The notes under the pieces were generated by a model that saw only the letters and a list, made by a program, of their open reading frames with translations, did not search any database and was not told where the DNA came from. This document shows positions 23,320-35,317 of a stretch of 64,000 bases of DNA, piece by piece. The stretch is from Lycorma delicatula. Taxonomy: Eukaryota; Arthropoda; Insecta; Hemiptera; Fulgoridae. The stretch covers positions 8,055,501 to 8,119,500 of the forward strand of contig NC_134460.1 of the NCBI RefSeq assembly GCF_047948215.1. The letters are read 5' to 3'. Made by a program: the position numbers and the translations under genes. Every line of letters begins with the position of its first letter. Position 1 is the first letter of the stretch.

Positions 23320-25140
23320 TCACAAGTTTTCCTTTCAGACTGGTCAGAAGCCATTGTCGTACCAGTACATAAACCTGGTAAGACAAATGAAGCCCCTCCA
23401 AGCTACCATGGTGGAGAGAATGGTGACCCGCAGGCTAACATGGTATTTAGAGAGGCATGGCCTTTTATCTTCAGAACAGTTTCCGAGCAGGATGATTTTC
23501 CATTGACCATTTAGTGTCATTGGAAACAGTCATTCAAAACGCTTTCCTACTATGCCAGCTCCTCGTTGCTATATTCTTTGATATCAGAAAGGTGTATTAC
23601 ACGGCCTGGCGATGTAATATTCTATACACCCTCAAAGAATGGGGAGTCATGGGCAACATGCTTGCTTTTATCAGAGGTTTCTTAAATGACTGAACTTTCC
23701 ACATTAATGTTGGAGATTCTCTTATTAGGTAGCATAATCTTAGAGAATGGAGTACCTCAGGAAGTGTTTTAAGTGCCACCTTATTTTCTATAGCAATCAA
23801 CAGTATTACTAAATGTGTGCAGCCACCTGTTTCATGTTCGTTATTTGTTGATGATTTTGCTATATATATTATGTCCTGTTCAACAGTCACAGCAGAGAGA
23901 CTACTACAGAACATTATATCTCGCCTTAAAGCTTCACCTTTTCACCTGAAAAAACAAAATGTAGTTTTTTTCGGCTGCGAGACCATTCCATTCTGCAAGT
24001 TTTTCTCAACAGAGAGCTGCTATCTCTCCTGATGTCAAGTTTTTAGGTTTATTTTTTGATAGCCACCTTACTTGGGTTAAACACATCAAGGAATTAAAAA
24101 CAAAATGTTCCATACTTATAGATATGCTGTGAGTCCAACACCAATTGGGGAGCCGATTGGTCTTGTATGATACGTTTTTATTATTCCTTAGTTCATTCCT
24201 GTTTAGATAACGGTTGTGTTACCTACTCTTTAGCACGTCATACCGTGCTTAAAATGCCAGATGCTGTACTTCATGCTTTCCTTCTGCTTGCTACAGGTGC
24301 ATTTAGATCAAGCCGTCACAAGCTTGCTTGTTGACTGCGGTGAGCCATCACTTTGGTATAAACGGGACCAACTTTTAGTATCTTATTTTACCTGTCTCAA
24401 AGGACAACCAAATTACCCGGCTTTTGACTCAGTCCTTGGGAATTCTAATTTACAAAGGTATGAGGACCATCCTTGTTGTACCGCACCTGTATATGTTCGT
24501 ATCTGATGTCTACTACACCTTATAAATTTTATGTTTGATCTTAAAATATACAATACGGAATCAACACCACCTACTGTCTTCCAGCTAATGTTTCACTATG
24601 TTCTCCAAGATAAACCCTGACGCAGTAGTATACACTGATGGACTGAAGCAGAAAAATACCATTGGTTGTCAATGATAGATCTTATATGTTTGGTCTACCT
24701 GTTATTATGAGTGTGTTTACTGCTGAAATATATGCTATAAATAAAGCTGTGAATATCATTAACGCTATGCACTGAAATATCCTTATTTGTAGCGGTGTAG
24801 TGCATTTCAATCTTTAGAAAACTTTACTCTAGACATCCTTTGGTCACTGAATTCTATAACGCATATATATATATTAAATATATACTTTCTGCTCAAAAAT
24901 GAGTGTAATATATTTAGGATGTATATTTGTTCCAACATAGCAGCTCAGCAGTTGAACCGACTTAGACATATGATAAGTTGGAGTTATTATTTTACCAGGA
25001 GTATCATTGGATGTGCTATATGCTTAAAAAAATTTGAAAAATAAATTCTATACAAAATGGTCATCTACACGCTCTTTATTTAATCTATATTAAAGAGCGC
25101 GTATTTAAGACAGTCATGTTATTTAAGATTTTAGATACTG
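23320..25140 (+). mobile_element. Decayed LINE with RT and RNase H motifs (Jockey/I-group)
   Basis: Successive frames on the + strand read SDWSEAIVVPVHKPGK (RT start, about 23337-23385), LKEWGVMGNMLAFIRGFLND (about 23630-23690), a VPQGSxLS-like region (about 23750-23790), FVDDFAIY (the catalytic xxDD box, about 23842-23865), a LLVDCGEPSLWYKRDQLL block (about 24324-24377), then VVYTDGLKQK and FTAEIYAINKAVNII (RNase H motifs, about 24627-24770). Order and spacing match insect LINEs with a C-terminal RNase H domain. Several frameshifts and stops; endonuclease missing. Confidence 0.8.
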
Positions 25141-25204
25141 CAAATACTTAAGAGCAAGTTTATCTTTGCAATAGATTTTTTGCAATAGGGCCCACAGTTA
25201 TATA

Positions 25205-25312
25205 CTGCTTCAGAGGAAGAGATGAATGATTGTAGCGTGTATGAAAATGCCATGCCTAACCGGGATTCGAACCCCGGATGAAAGGCCGAGACGCTACCAC
25301 TCGGCTAGTAGT
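25205..25312 (-). repeat. tRNA-derived SINE, family 2
   Basis: On the minus strand AGCCGAGTGGTAGCGTCTCG (A box), GGGGTTCGAATCCCGG (B box) and AGGCATGGCATTTTCATAC follow in the same order as the copy at 20.5 kb. The B box is a perfect RNA polymerase III consensus, so this copy may retain promoter activity. A proper acceptor stem is not apparent, so I do not call a tRNA gene. Confidence 0.75.
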
Positions 25313-25329
25313 AGTTATAACAATATAAG

Positions 25330-26235
25330 TATACTGCTTATAAGAAGTCAAGCAGTTTTACAACCAATGTATTCTTTCAAATTTACCTTGTGCTTCAAAG
25401 TAATTGATAGTGGTTTAAGGGAATGTAATACAAAATTAAGTAATTTTTTTTTTCATTTTCCCCCTACTTCAAGCATATTTTTCCAGGTAAAACCTGAATT
25501 ACAGCTTTGGGATCACAGTTGAGAATTTTTGTTTCAATTAATACTGGCTTTCAGAGGGGTATTTTCATTAGAGAATTTTTTTTAATTTCATTTTTTGGCT
25601 TCATTGTTAGAATTATTATTGAAGTTTCAAGTAAGCATTGGTTGTGTGTATAAATAGTGAGTTAATCGTTCGATTATTTTGTTGTTAAATACAAAAAAGG
25701 CCTCTATAAACCAAATATATAGTTTAAAAATCTGCAACCGTCCAGGAAGAAAAGAAATGGGGAAAAAGCATTTGTTAATATAGAACCAAGTGCTAGTTTG
25801 GATTTAAGTTCAGGTAACATTTGTAGGTTATGTCAAATTTCAAGCATTGTACTAGTAATGCACACATGTATTAATATGTTGATATACTTAGCTCACTGTT
25901 TTTGATAGTTGCATCATATGAAAATGTTTTACCTATAAAGGAAAAGTTTGTCCGTAGGTAGAAGTACTAAATCGGTAATTATAATTAGAAACATTAAAAT
26001 TGAAAACTTTAGTTTTATTCCCCCCCCAAACACGCACATACACATACACAATATATTGATACCACGGTGTATATTAACATAACATTTAAATTTCAAATTG
26101 ACTACTCTCATTTAGACAAAATCACCGTTGAATACAGTGCTTCCATTCCATATAATCAATTGTAAAGTAAAAAATCCACTCTTTTAAATTAATTAATTTA
26201 AATTATAATTACAGGTACTTCTTACACTACCCATT
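25330..26235. other. No gene seen
   Basis: AT-rich. A C9 run followed by an alternating CA-rich tract lies at about 26022-26050. Confidence 0.45.
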
Positions 26236-26475
26236 ACAGGTATTTACTGAAAAAAGGTGAAAGAATGTTTTCCTAGTCGCACCACACATTACCTGTTCAA
26301 TAGCATTTTGCAAAATTATAATCAGGTGAAGATAGCCAATAGTTGAAATTATCCAGATCACTCTGCATTATAGTTTGCAACCTATCAAGATTTGTAGCTG
26401 TGGAAATTTTATGCCATATCCTATACAACCTGTCTCTGAGAAATGGTAATGCACAGTGCAACTTTATCCATGGTT
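26236..26475 (-). pseudogene. Possible RT fragment of a Jockey-like LINE
   Basis: A minus-strand reading contains FLRDRLYRIWHKIST, then LQTIMQSDLDNFNYW, resembling the 'LQ.DLD....W' segment that follows the catalytic DD box in Jockey-type RTs. Short and isolated, so the call is tentative. Confidence 0.3.
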
Positions 26476-26550
26476 TAAAATAAATAAATAGATTTATTTT
26501 TAAATAAATAACAGATCTTGATTGATTAATAAACCCTAATATTTTTTTTT

Positions 26551-28842
26551 GTCTTCAGTCATTTGACTGGTTTGATGCAGCTGTCCAAGATTCCTTCTCT
26601 AGTGCTAGTCATTTCATTTCATTTCAGTATGTACCCCCTACATCCTACATCCCTAACAATTTGTTTTACATATTACAAACGTTACCTGCCTACACAATTT
26701 TTTCTTTTACCTGTCCCTCCAATATTAAAGCGACTATCCCAAGATGCCTTAACATGTGGCCTATAAGTTTGTCTCTTCTTTTAACTGTATTTTTCCAAAT
26801 ACTTCTTTCATCATCAATCTGCTTTATACACCCATCTGATTTTTAACATTCTTCTGTAGCACCACATTTCAAAAGCTTTTAATCTTTTCTTCTCAGGTAC
26901 TTCGATTGTCAGTTTCTCTTCCATATAAAGCTACACTCCAAACAAACATATACTTTCAAAAATCCTTTCCCCATTTAAATTAATTTTTGATGTAAAGAAA
27001 TTATATTTTTGACTGAAGGCTTGTTTCGCCTGTACTATTTGGCATTTTATAACTCCTGCTTCATCCATCTTTAGTAATTCTACTTCCCAAATTACAAAAT
27101 TCTTCTACCTCCATAATCTTTTCTCTTCGTATCATTCAGTGGTACATCTTCATTATTTCTACTACATTTCATTACATTTGTTTTGTTCTTGTTTATTTTC
27201 ATGCGGTAGTTCTTACATAGGACTTCATCCATGCTGTTCAATGTATCTTCTAAATCTTTTTTACTGTCAGCTAGAATTACTATATCATCAGCAAATCGTA
27301 GCATCTTTATCTTTTCACCGTATACACTGTTACTCCGGATCTAAATTGTTCTTTAACATCATTAACTGCTAGTTCTATGTAAAGATTAAAAAAGTAATGG
27401 GGATAGTGAACATCCTTGTCGGACCCCTTTTTTATTACGGCTTCTTTCTTATGCTCTTCTATTATTACTGATGCTGTTTGGTTCCTGTAAATATTCAAAT
27501 TTGTTCTTCCATCTGTGTACTTGAATCCTAATTTTTTTTCTAAGGCATTTCTGCCATTCAATTCTTTTAATGCTCTCTTAAATTCAGATCTCAGTATTGT
27601 TTCTCCCCTTTCATCCTCTATAACACAATTTTCTAATTAATTTCCTCCTTATAACAATTCAATATATTCCATTCCACCCACCTATTGACTTTTCTTTTTG
27701 TACTATAAATCGGTGTACCATCTTTGTTTAACACATTATTAGATTTTAATTTATGTACTCTAAAATTTTCCTTAACTTTTCTGTATGCTCCGGCTATTTT
27801 ACCAATGATCATTTCTCTTTCCACTTCTGAACAGTTTTCTTTAATCCACTCTTCTTTTGCTAGTTTGCACTTCCTGTTTAAAGTGTTTCTTAATTGTCGA
27901 TAGTTCCTTTTACTTTTTTCATCACTAGCATTCCTATATTTTCTATGTTCATTTATCAGTTGCAATATGTTGTTTGAAATCAGGTTTTCTACCAGTTCTC
28001 TTTGTTCTGCCTAAGTTCACTTTCGCTGATTTAAGAATTTCCTTTTTAACATTTTCCCATTCTTCTTTTACATTTTCTACCTTACCGTTTTACTCAGACC
28101 TCTTTTGATGTCCTCCTCAAAAATCTTTTCTTTACCTCCTCTTCTGCAAGCTTCTCTAAATTCCACAGATTCATCTGACACTTTTCTTCAGGATTCTAAA
28201 CCCAAATCTACATTTCATTAACACTAAATTATGGTTGCTATCAATGTTTGCTCCAGGGTAAGTTTTGCAGTCGACGAGTTGATTTCTAAATCTTTGCTTA
28301 ACCATATAATATAATTTGCCGGATAACTGGCAGTATAACCAGGCTTTTTCCATGTGTAATTCTTCTTTTATGATTTTTAAACTGGGTGTTGGCAATTACT
28401 AAATAATAGTTTGTGCAAAACCCTGTAAGTCGTTTCATTCCTTTTGCCCAGCCCGTATTCACCCACTATATTTCCTTCCTTGCCTTTTCCAATGCTTGCA
28501 TTCCAATCTCCAACTATTATTAAATTTTCATCTCCTTTTACGTGTTTAATTGTTTCATCAATCTCTTCGTATACACACTCTACCTCATCATCATCATGGG
28601 CGCTTGTAGGCATATAGACGTTAACAATCGTTGTCAGTTTAGGTTTTGATTTTATCCTTATTACAATGATTCTATCGCCATGCGTTTTGAAATACTCTAC
28701 TCTCTTCCCTATCTTCTTGTTCATTATGAAACCTACTCCTGCCTGCCCATTATTTGAAGCTGAGTTAATTACTCTAAAATCACCTGACCAAAAGTCGCCT
28801 TCCTCTTCCCACCGAACCTCACTAATTCCTAGTACATCCACA
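26551..28842 (-). mobile_element. RTE/BovB-like LINE, copy A (5'-truncated, internally deleted)
   Basis: Minus strand from the 5' break at about 28842 to the 3' end, whose terminal AGTCAAATGACTGAAGAC is at 26551-26568 next to a T-run (poly-A tail). Frames give an APE-type endonuclease ([30 protein letters not shown], then IDSNHNLV where other copies have SDHN), an N-terminal RT linker, then FADDIVILADSKKDLE (RT DD box, about 27250-27295) and the C-terminal domain. About 450 bp that encode the RT finger/palm start in other copies (APGIDGIP to FIDLEKAFD) are missing at about 27545. Lines 27490-28842 form part of the left arm of the large palindrome. Confidence 0.85.
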
Positions 28843-29569
28843 TACTCATATATTTTTTTTTGAGATTGTTCATATACTATCTAATTCATAAACAATGTGA
28901 ACTTTGCTCATCATAACGTTCTTGTTTAGCTAGTTTTAATTATTATTGCTTTACATCCATTCTCAAAAATAAATATTTTCTGGATCTATGGAAATTAGCT
29001 GAAACCAATCGCACTAGGTAAACCATCTAATGATATAACATTGTATCGACTGATAAGCTTGCAAGGTGTGTGGCAGTAATGGACCCGCTAGACTCAAACA
29101 ACGTAATAATTTTTTTAAGTACTTTCTATAATTTTGCAATTTTCTTTGTTGTTAAGGGATAATTTTCCATTTTTATCCTCAAGCAAAGGCTGAGTAATTG
29201 TTATTTGATTTTTTTTTAATTTCTGTAAGTGTGGTAAATGTTTAACTTTATTTATTTATTTAATTCAGATAAATGGGCATGAAACCCGTGAATAGAAAAT
29301 CATAAGTACATAAAATAGAAGATCTGTTATCATTTTTGATAGTAGATTTAAAAGAAATATTTGGAATCATTAGATAATGATTCCTCAACTTTAACAGTAA
29401 AGTTAAAAATTAAATCTTTGTGACTAAGAATTTTACATATACATTGTTGTTAAATAGTCTTAATAATAAGTAGATCTATATTATTTTTGAAGCTTATGGA
29501 AATTTTTCTTATTAATAACTGTATAATTTTTCTTATTAAGTTCACTATAGAACCGCTTTGATAATTACA
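27490..29569. repeat. Left arm of a 2.08-kb near-perfect inverted repeat
   Basis: Every position x in the arm pairs with 60317-x in 30748-32827. I checked the outer and inner borders base by base and several interior points, including a T9/A9 run. The encoded peptides of 154, 110 and 74 residues are identical on both sides. One mismatch found (27497/32820); no net indel. It covers the 5' part of LINE copy A plus about 730 bp of its upstream flank. This is the likely source arm, because the LINE continues across its outer border to a normal 3' end at 26551. Confidence 0.92.
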
Positions 29570-30747
29570 ACTTGGAAAAAATTCAATTAAAATTTCTGTA
29601 AAATTAACATCAATAAAAAACATTTGTATTGCAGCGAAGATTTATTTGAATAGTGTTTAAATTTTTCAAATAATGTATTAGTTTTTTTTAAGTTGTCTAG
29701 TCTGGATTTAGGCAGTGCAGTTAGTTGGACATCTGGAAAATTGGTGTCCCACTGATATCTTTTAGTCATCAACTGCTATGGTCATAAGCCCCAAATTTTC
29801 ATTATTATTATTAATTTCATCAACATTTTTTTGTTATATGGGCATCGACTTCAACGGTCATTAGCTTTTGTCACACTCTTTAAAATAAGGTTTAAATCAC
29901 CATCAGGTTCATTATATGTAAGGGTCTCGAGGGCCCTTACATTTTATGTAAAAACAACACAAAACAATTAGGCACTCGCATATATTAAAGACACTTTCAG
30001 GGTGTAAAGGGCCCCTATATTAAAATGCAAAAATAAATAAAACACAAAATAAAAATGAAAAAGTATGCACCATACCAATCTATAGAATTTTTTTCTCTTT
30101 CTTTATAAGCACTCCTGGGCTAACTGGAACTGCCATTAAGCATTACATGAGTTGCTGCAGGATGCCGTGGGGGTTGATTGTCCACCAATAAATTGTCTCG
30201 TAGAACTTAATCTATCAGAGTTCCCCTGCATCATAGGAGCAATTTTACCACCTGTTCAGGACGGCCAAAGAACCCCTTGGCGGGGAGGCTGCCCTTTCCG
30301 GTCCTGACCTACCTGGCTCCAGGCATGCCTTGTACTGGCATGCCTTTTGCCCTTTATACCAGGCATACCTTTTGCCCTGTACTCTCTGTCCACCCTCAAG
30401 GGTCCCCCGTGCCATCTTTGGATATGTCCTGACTCCCGACTCATCCACTCATGCATGCAGGCGAGCCTGAGTGTCCTAGGCAAGAGGACCTTTAATATAA
30501 ATTTTGTAACAGTCAACATTTACTAAATGAGAGTTTGATAGTAAATAATATTTATTTATTTTTTTTACTGCCACGTAATATTTAAGTTTGTGCATGGAAC
30601 ATGGAAGCTGAATTTTGCAGCATATCAAAAATGCCATGCCTCACTGGGATTTGATATTAATCACCGATACAGAAATTTTTTTAAGGATTGCAACTATGTA
30701 TTAATAATATTGTTGATAGTCATGTACCAAATATACTTATACAAAAA
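29570..30747. other. Palindrome spacer, 1,178 bp
   Basis: Unique sequence between the two arms. Contains an unusually GC-rich stretch at about 30240-30490 amid AT-rich DNA, with minus-strand open frames of 67 and 87 codons that I regard as composition artefacts, and a fragment of SINE family 2 (CAAAAATGCCATGCCTCACT) at 30628-30665. No gene supported. Confidence 0.6.
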
Positions 30748-32827
30748 TGTAATTATCAAAGCGGTTCTATAGTGAACTTAATAAGAAAAATTATACAGTT
30801 ATTAATAAGAAAAATTTCCATAAGCTTCAAAAATAATATAGATCTACTTATTATTAAGACTATTTAACAACAATGTATATGTAAAATTCTTAGTCACAAG
30901 GATTTAATTTTTAACTTTACTGTTAAAGTTGAGGAATCATTATCTAATGATTCCAAATATTTCTTTTAAATCTACTATCAAAAATGATAACAGATCTTCT
31001 ATTTTATGTACTTATGATTTTCTATTCACGGGTTTCATGCCCATTTATCTGAATTAAATAAATAAATAAAGTTAAACATTTACCACACTTACAGAAATTA
31101 AAAAAAAATCAAATAACAATTACTCAGCCTTTGCTTGAGGATAAAAATGGAAAATTATCCCTTAACAACAAAGAAAATTGCAAAATTATAGAAAGTACTT
31201 AAAAAAATTATTACGTTGTTTGAGTCTAGCGGGTCCATTACTGCCACACACCTTGCAAGCTTATCAGTCGATACAATGTTATATCATTAGATGGTTTACC
31301 TAGTGCGATTGGTTTCAGCTAATTTCCATAGATCCAGAAAATATTTATTTTTGAGAATGGATGTAAAGCAATAATAATTAAAACTAGCTAAACAAGAACG
31401 TTATGATGAGCAAAGTTCACATTGTTTATGAATTAGATAGTATATGAACAATCTCAAAAAAAAATATATGAGTATGTGGATGTACTAGGAATTAGTGAGG
31501 TTCGGTGGGAAGAGGAAGGCGACTTTTGGTCAGGTGATTTTAGAGTAATTAACTCAGCTTCAAATAATGGGCAGGCAGGAGTAGGTTTCATAATGAACAA
31601 GAAGATAGGGAAGAGAGTAGAGTATTTCAAAACGCATGGCGATAGAATCATTGTAATAAGGATAAAATCAAAACCTAAACTGACAACGATTGTTAACGTC
31701 TATATGCCTACAAGCGCCCATGATGATGATGAGGTAGAGTGTGTATACGAAGAGATTGATGAAACAATTAAACACGTAAAAGGAGATGAAAATTTAATAA
31801 TAGTTGGAGATTGGAATGCAAGCATTGGAAAAGGCAAGGAAGGAAATATAGTGGGTGAATACGGGCTGGGCAAAAGGAATGAAACGACTTACAGGGTTTT
31901 GCACAAACTATTATTTAGTAATTGCCAACACCCAGTTTAAAAATCATAAAAGAAGAATTACACATGGAAAAAGCCTGGTTATACTGCCAGTTATCCGGCA
32001 AATTATATTATATGGTTAAGCAAAGATTTAGAAATCAACTCGTCGACTGCAAAACTTACCCTGGAGCAAACATTGATAGCAACCATAATTTAGTGTTAAT
32101 GAAATGTAGATTTGGGTTTAGAATCCTGAAGAAAAGTGTCAGATGAATCTGTGGAATTTAGAGAAGCTTGCAGAAGAGGAGGTAAAGAAAAGATTTTTGA
32201 GGAGGACATCAAAAGAGGTCTGAGTAAAACGGTAAGGTAGAAAATGTAAAAGAAGAATGGGAAAATGTTAAAAAGGAAATTCTTAAATCAGCGAAAGTGA
32301 ACTTAGGCAGAACAAAGAGAACTGGTAGAAAACCTGATTTCAAACAACATATTGCAACTGATAAATGAACATAGAAAATATAGGAATGCTAGTGATGAAA
32401 AAAGTAAAAGGAACTATCGACAATTAAGAAACACTTTAAACAGGAAGTGCAAACTAGCAAAAGAAGAGTGGATTAAAGAAAACTGTTCAGAAGTGGAAAG
32501 AGAAATGATCATTGGTAAAATAGCCGGAGCATACAGAAAAGTTAAGGAAAATTTTAGAGTACATAAATTAAAATCTAATAATGTGTTAAACAAAGATGGT
32601 ACACCGATTTATAGTACAAAAAGAAAAGTCAATAGGTGGGTGGAATGGAATATATTGAATTGTTATAAGGAGGAAATTAATTAGAAAATTGTGTTATAGA
32701 GGATGAAAGGGGAGAAACAATACTGAGATCTGAATTTAAGAGAGCATTAAAAGAATTGAATGGCAGAAATGCCTTAGAAAAAAAATTAGGATTCAAGTAC
32801 ACAGATGGAAGAACAAATTCGAATATT
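30748..32827. repeat. Right arm of the 2.08-kb inverted repeat
   Basis: Exact reverse complement of 27490-29569 apart from the mismatch noted. Its outer border falls in the middle of the LINE reading frame and continues into unrelated sequence, so this arm is probably the derived copy. Confidence 0.92.
31475..32827 (+). mobile_element. RTE/BovB-like LINE, copy B (inverted duplicate of A)
   Basis: Carries the same 154-codon endonuclease fragment (31476-31940), SNHN change, frameshifts and RT deletion as copy A, then stops abruptly at 32827 within the sequence just after KKLGFKYTDGRTN. The shared lesions show it was duplicated after copy A had already decayed. It is not an independent insertion. 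Confidence 0.85.
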
Positions 32828-32869
32828 ACCAAAATATCTATACATGCCACGCTTCAGGACACCCTTTTT

Positions 32870-33300
32870 TTATCTATAGAATTAAACTACTTCACTTAGA
32901 GATTCCTTAACACACCTTAAATCTACTTATTGACTTGTTAATAGTCCACTGGCATGCAGATACGCAACTATTTTTTCTTCTCTTTATTTCATCTTCCAAA
33001 TCAGCAGCAAAATTATTTTAACTGAACTCTTTACTGAGGTCCTCATATATGGTATACTCTTCAATTAGACTATAAATGCTTGACTATAAGTGCTTTATTA
33101 CAAACACTGCACATTGGTCTTTCTTCGCCGGTTAACAAATATAAATTTCTTATTCGTGTTTGACCAATTGTAAGTCTGGTCACCACCTCTTGTTCTCGGT
33201 GAGTTTTACTTCACGTCACTCTTCCATTTATATGAAAAAGTTTTAACTGCATTTAGTTTTGTATTTAATCTTCTCCATTTATTATTCTACCTGTTTCTTA
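32870..33300 (-). pseudogene. C-terminal tail of a Jockey/I-group LINE
   Basis: On the minus strand at about 33085-33195: EVVTRLTIGQTRIRNLYLLT, then GEERPMCSVCNKALIVKHLI. This is the post-RNase H tail of such LINEs ('..RLRIGHTR.TH.YLL...C..C...L.V.HIL'). No upstream RT is attached. Confidence 0.65.
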
Positions 33301-33507
33301 TAGTATTAGACAATTTTTAACATCGACCACTCGTACAGGAAATATATCCAAGTTATCACAGACTGTTGCTGTTCTGGCACTGCGCTTTCATTTCCTGCAA
33401 TGCCAACATTTCCTGACGTCCATACAAATACACATCGCTGCCCTCATCGATTTAAAATATATAAAATGGACAGGATGTTTGCAATAGGGACATTCTTAAT
33501 GTTGTTG

Positions 33508-33692
33508 ATCCTGTTTAGCCTCCAGTAATTACCATTCAGATAATACTTCAGAGGATGATATGTACGAGTGTAAATGAAGAGTAGTCTTGTACAGTCTCAG
33601 TTCGACCATTCTTGAGGTCTGTGGTTAATTGAAATCCAACCGCCAAAGAACACTGGTATCCACGATCTAATATACAAGTGTGTGTAAAAATA
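33508..33692 (-). repeat. tRNA-derived SINE, family 1, body only
   Basis: Minus-strand match to the family-1 body and tail (CACTGGTATCCACGATCTAA, CAACCGCCAAAGAACACTGG, CAGATAATACTTCAGAGGAT as written on +). Head absent. Confidence 0.7.
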
Positions 33693-34059
33693 ACAGTTGA
33701 CAACAGTAGATTAGATTAATAACATACACGACAGACTTTGTTTACATATTAGCACTTTTGCAGTGCATGCCGTTTAATCAGATGTATTATAAACCTTTTA
33801 AAAAGAAATAAAATTTAATAAAGGAAAGATGTTAGTCCTTAGTTTGATTCTTAAAAATCTGAGTTTCATAATCTTTAACGATCTGGCTAAGGAGGAACAC
33901 AGCCTTCGTTTTTCAACATGTCTTTTTTAAAAGGTTTTTATACATTGATGAAGAAGTGCCCGTGACAAAAGTGCTAATTTTAAGAATTTAAAAAAAAAAA
34001 CAAGCAGTAAGTGGTAGTTTTATTTTATTTATTATAAATATTTATTATTATTCTCTAAT

Positions 34060-34105
34060 ACAGTGATTCCCAAACTGTGGCCCCTGGGGAGCTTGTATCC
34101 TGCAG
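34060..34105 (+). repeat. hAT-type terminal-repeat-like fragment
   Basis: cagtgattcccaaactgtgg followed by cccctgggg resembles the CAGTGGTTCCCAAACTGGGG terminus common in hAT elements. No matching inverted end found nearby, so probably a solo relic. Confidence 0.4.
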
Positions 34106-34282
34106 GAATCTGAGGAACAGCAAAGTTTTCAAACATGTCGAGGTACGTGTGCCTTGTAACAGCGAGCTCCATGAAAAAACATGTTGATGATACCATTATT
34201 GTTCCATCATAATCAGACATTGACTTTTGGTTTAACCTTTTGATTTGCGATTGTAATTATTAATTATTTTTAATTTTACAGG

Positions 34283-35090
34283 TTACTATCAAGGGAAGTA
34301 ACAAGCGTTGCAAGAGATCCATAAATAATTCTATGCGTGATGGAATTAAAAAAAAAATTTCAGTGAATGTAAGTGTGCATATGGTGATGTAACAACAGAA
34401 GTCGAAAATATAAGTTGTAAAAACAAGTTACCTATTCAGAAAGGAAAGAAATCGGTTTGTGAATGTTGCAATGAAAGATTCAGATGTAAATTTTATTTAA
34501 AGAAACACATTAACTTCACGGTAAAAAGAGAAAATAAAGAACTTTTCTCAAAAGTCTCTCATTCATGACAACGATTTAAAAACCCACCTTATTACTCATG
34601 AAGAAAAAAATTATATTTGTAAATTTTGTCAGAAAAGTTTTAGTCAAAGTTCTATTTTAAAATTACATTTAAATATTCATATAAAAATACAGATATTCTT
34701 GTAACATGGAAAAGTAATTTAGTCGTAAAAACAATTTAAAGAGACATAATAATATTCATACGAAAAAGAAAAATTATGTCTGCAACTTCTGTCAAAAGGT
34801 TTTTATCAACCTTCTTATTTAAAGATACACCTTAAGATTCATACAAAAGAGAAAAATTATGTTTGTAACTTTTGTCAGAAGTCTTTTTTAATCGAAGTTC
34901 TGCTTTAAAATCGCATTTAAATATTCATAAAGAGAAAAATTATGTTTGTAGCTTCTGCCAAAAGGGTTTCATTCATCTTTGTAATTTAAAGAGGCATATT
35001 AATTTACACACCAAGAGAAATAACATTTGTCAAAAATTTTTAACGAGAGTTACACTTTAAAAGAAATTTGATTAAGGAGAAAACAAAATT
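34283..35090 (+). pseudogene. C2H2 zinc-finger exon, decayed
   Basis: A tttacag acceptor precedes the region. Several frames then read C2H2 units with long His/Lys linkers: CECCNERFRCKFYLKKHINF, YICKFCQKSFSQSSILKLHL-NIH, a damaged FSRKNNLKRHNNIH, YVCNFCQKVF (broken), YVCNFCQKSF, and YVCSFCQKGFIHLCNLKRHI-NLH. At least six finger units with the typical C-x2-C-x12-H-x3-H spacing. At least three frame changes and missing parts imply loss of function, unless the assembly has indel errors in A-runs. The last intact unit pair lies in the frame 34872-35060. Confidence 0.7.
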
Positions 35091-35154
35091 TTTATAATTT
35101 AAAATTACATTTTTCTAGTTTTTGTACTACCATTCTCATTGATGTAATACACCA

Positions 35155-35271
35155 TTAGATACTGCATCAGAGGATGAGATGAAATAGCAATTTTTACACT
35201 GTGAAAAATACCATACCTCACCTGAATTTGAACCCAAGACATCGGGATTAAAGAGCGAGACACTCGCTCTT
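35155..35271 (-). repeat. tRNA-derived SINE, family 2, head partly replaced by hairpins
   Basis: Minus strand B-box region GGGTTCAAATTCAGGTGAGG then TATGGTATTTTTCACAGTG and CTCATCCTCTGATGCAGTA correspond to the other family-2 copies. Its head end terminates in a 9-bp hairpin (35251-35259/35263-35271). Confidence 0.6.
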
Positions 35272-35277
35272 ATAAAC

Positions 35278-35317
35278 CATATTATAAACCAGAGGCCAGC
35301 CTCTGGTTTATAATATG
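35278..35317. repeat. 19-bp perfect inverted repeat with 2-nt loop
   Basis: 35278-35296 and 35299-35317 are exact reverse complements (core ataaaccagaggc / gcctctggtttat) separated only by CA. Directly follows the smaller hairpin at 35251-35271. Confidence 0.9.

Noticed and set aside
25205..25312. A genuine tRNA gene
   Set aside because: A and B boxes are good, but the acceptor stem and anticodon arm do not form convincingly, and the same body follows other copies, so it is a SINE.
28377..28841. Host craniofacial development protein 2 homologue
   Set aside because: The similarity comes from the APE endonuclease of RTE/BovB-like LINEs; the surrounding RT and multiple copies show it is a transposon.
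30245..30519. Overlapping 67- and 87-codon minus-strand frames
   Set aside because: They lie in a GC-rich patch where stops are rare, overlap in different frames and have no domain.
27490..32827. Palindrome as long terminal inverted repeats of a foldback transposon
   Set aside because: The arms begin and end inside a LINE and its flank, and I saw no target duplication or second copy; duplication or artefact fits better.
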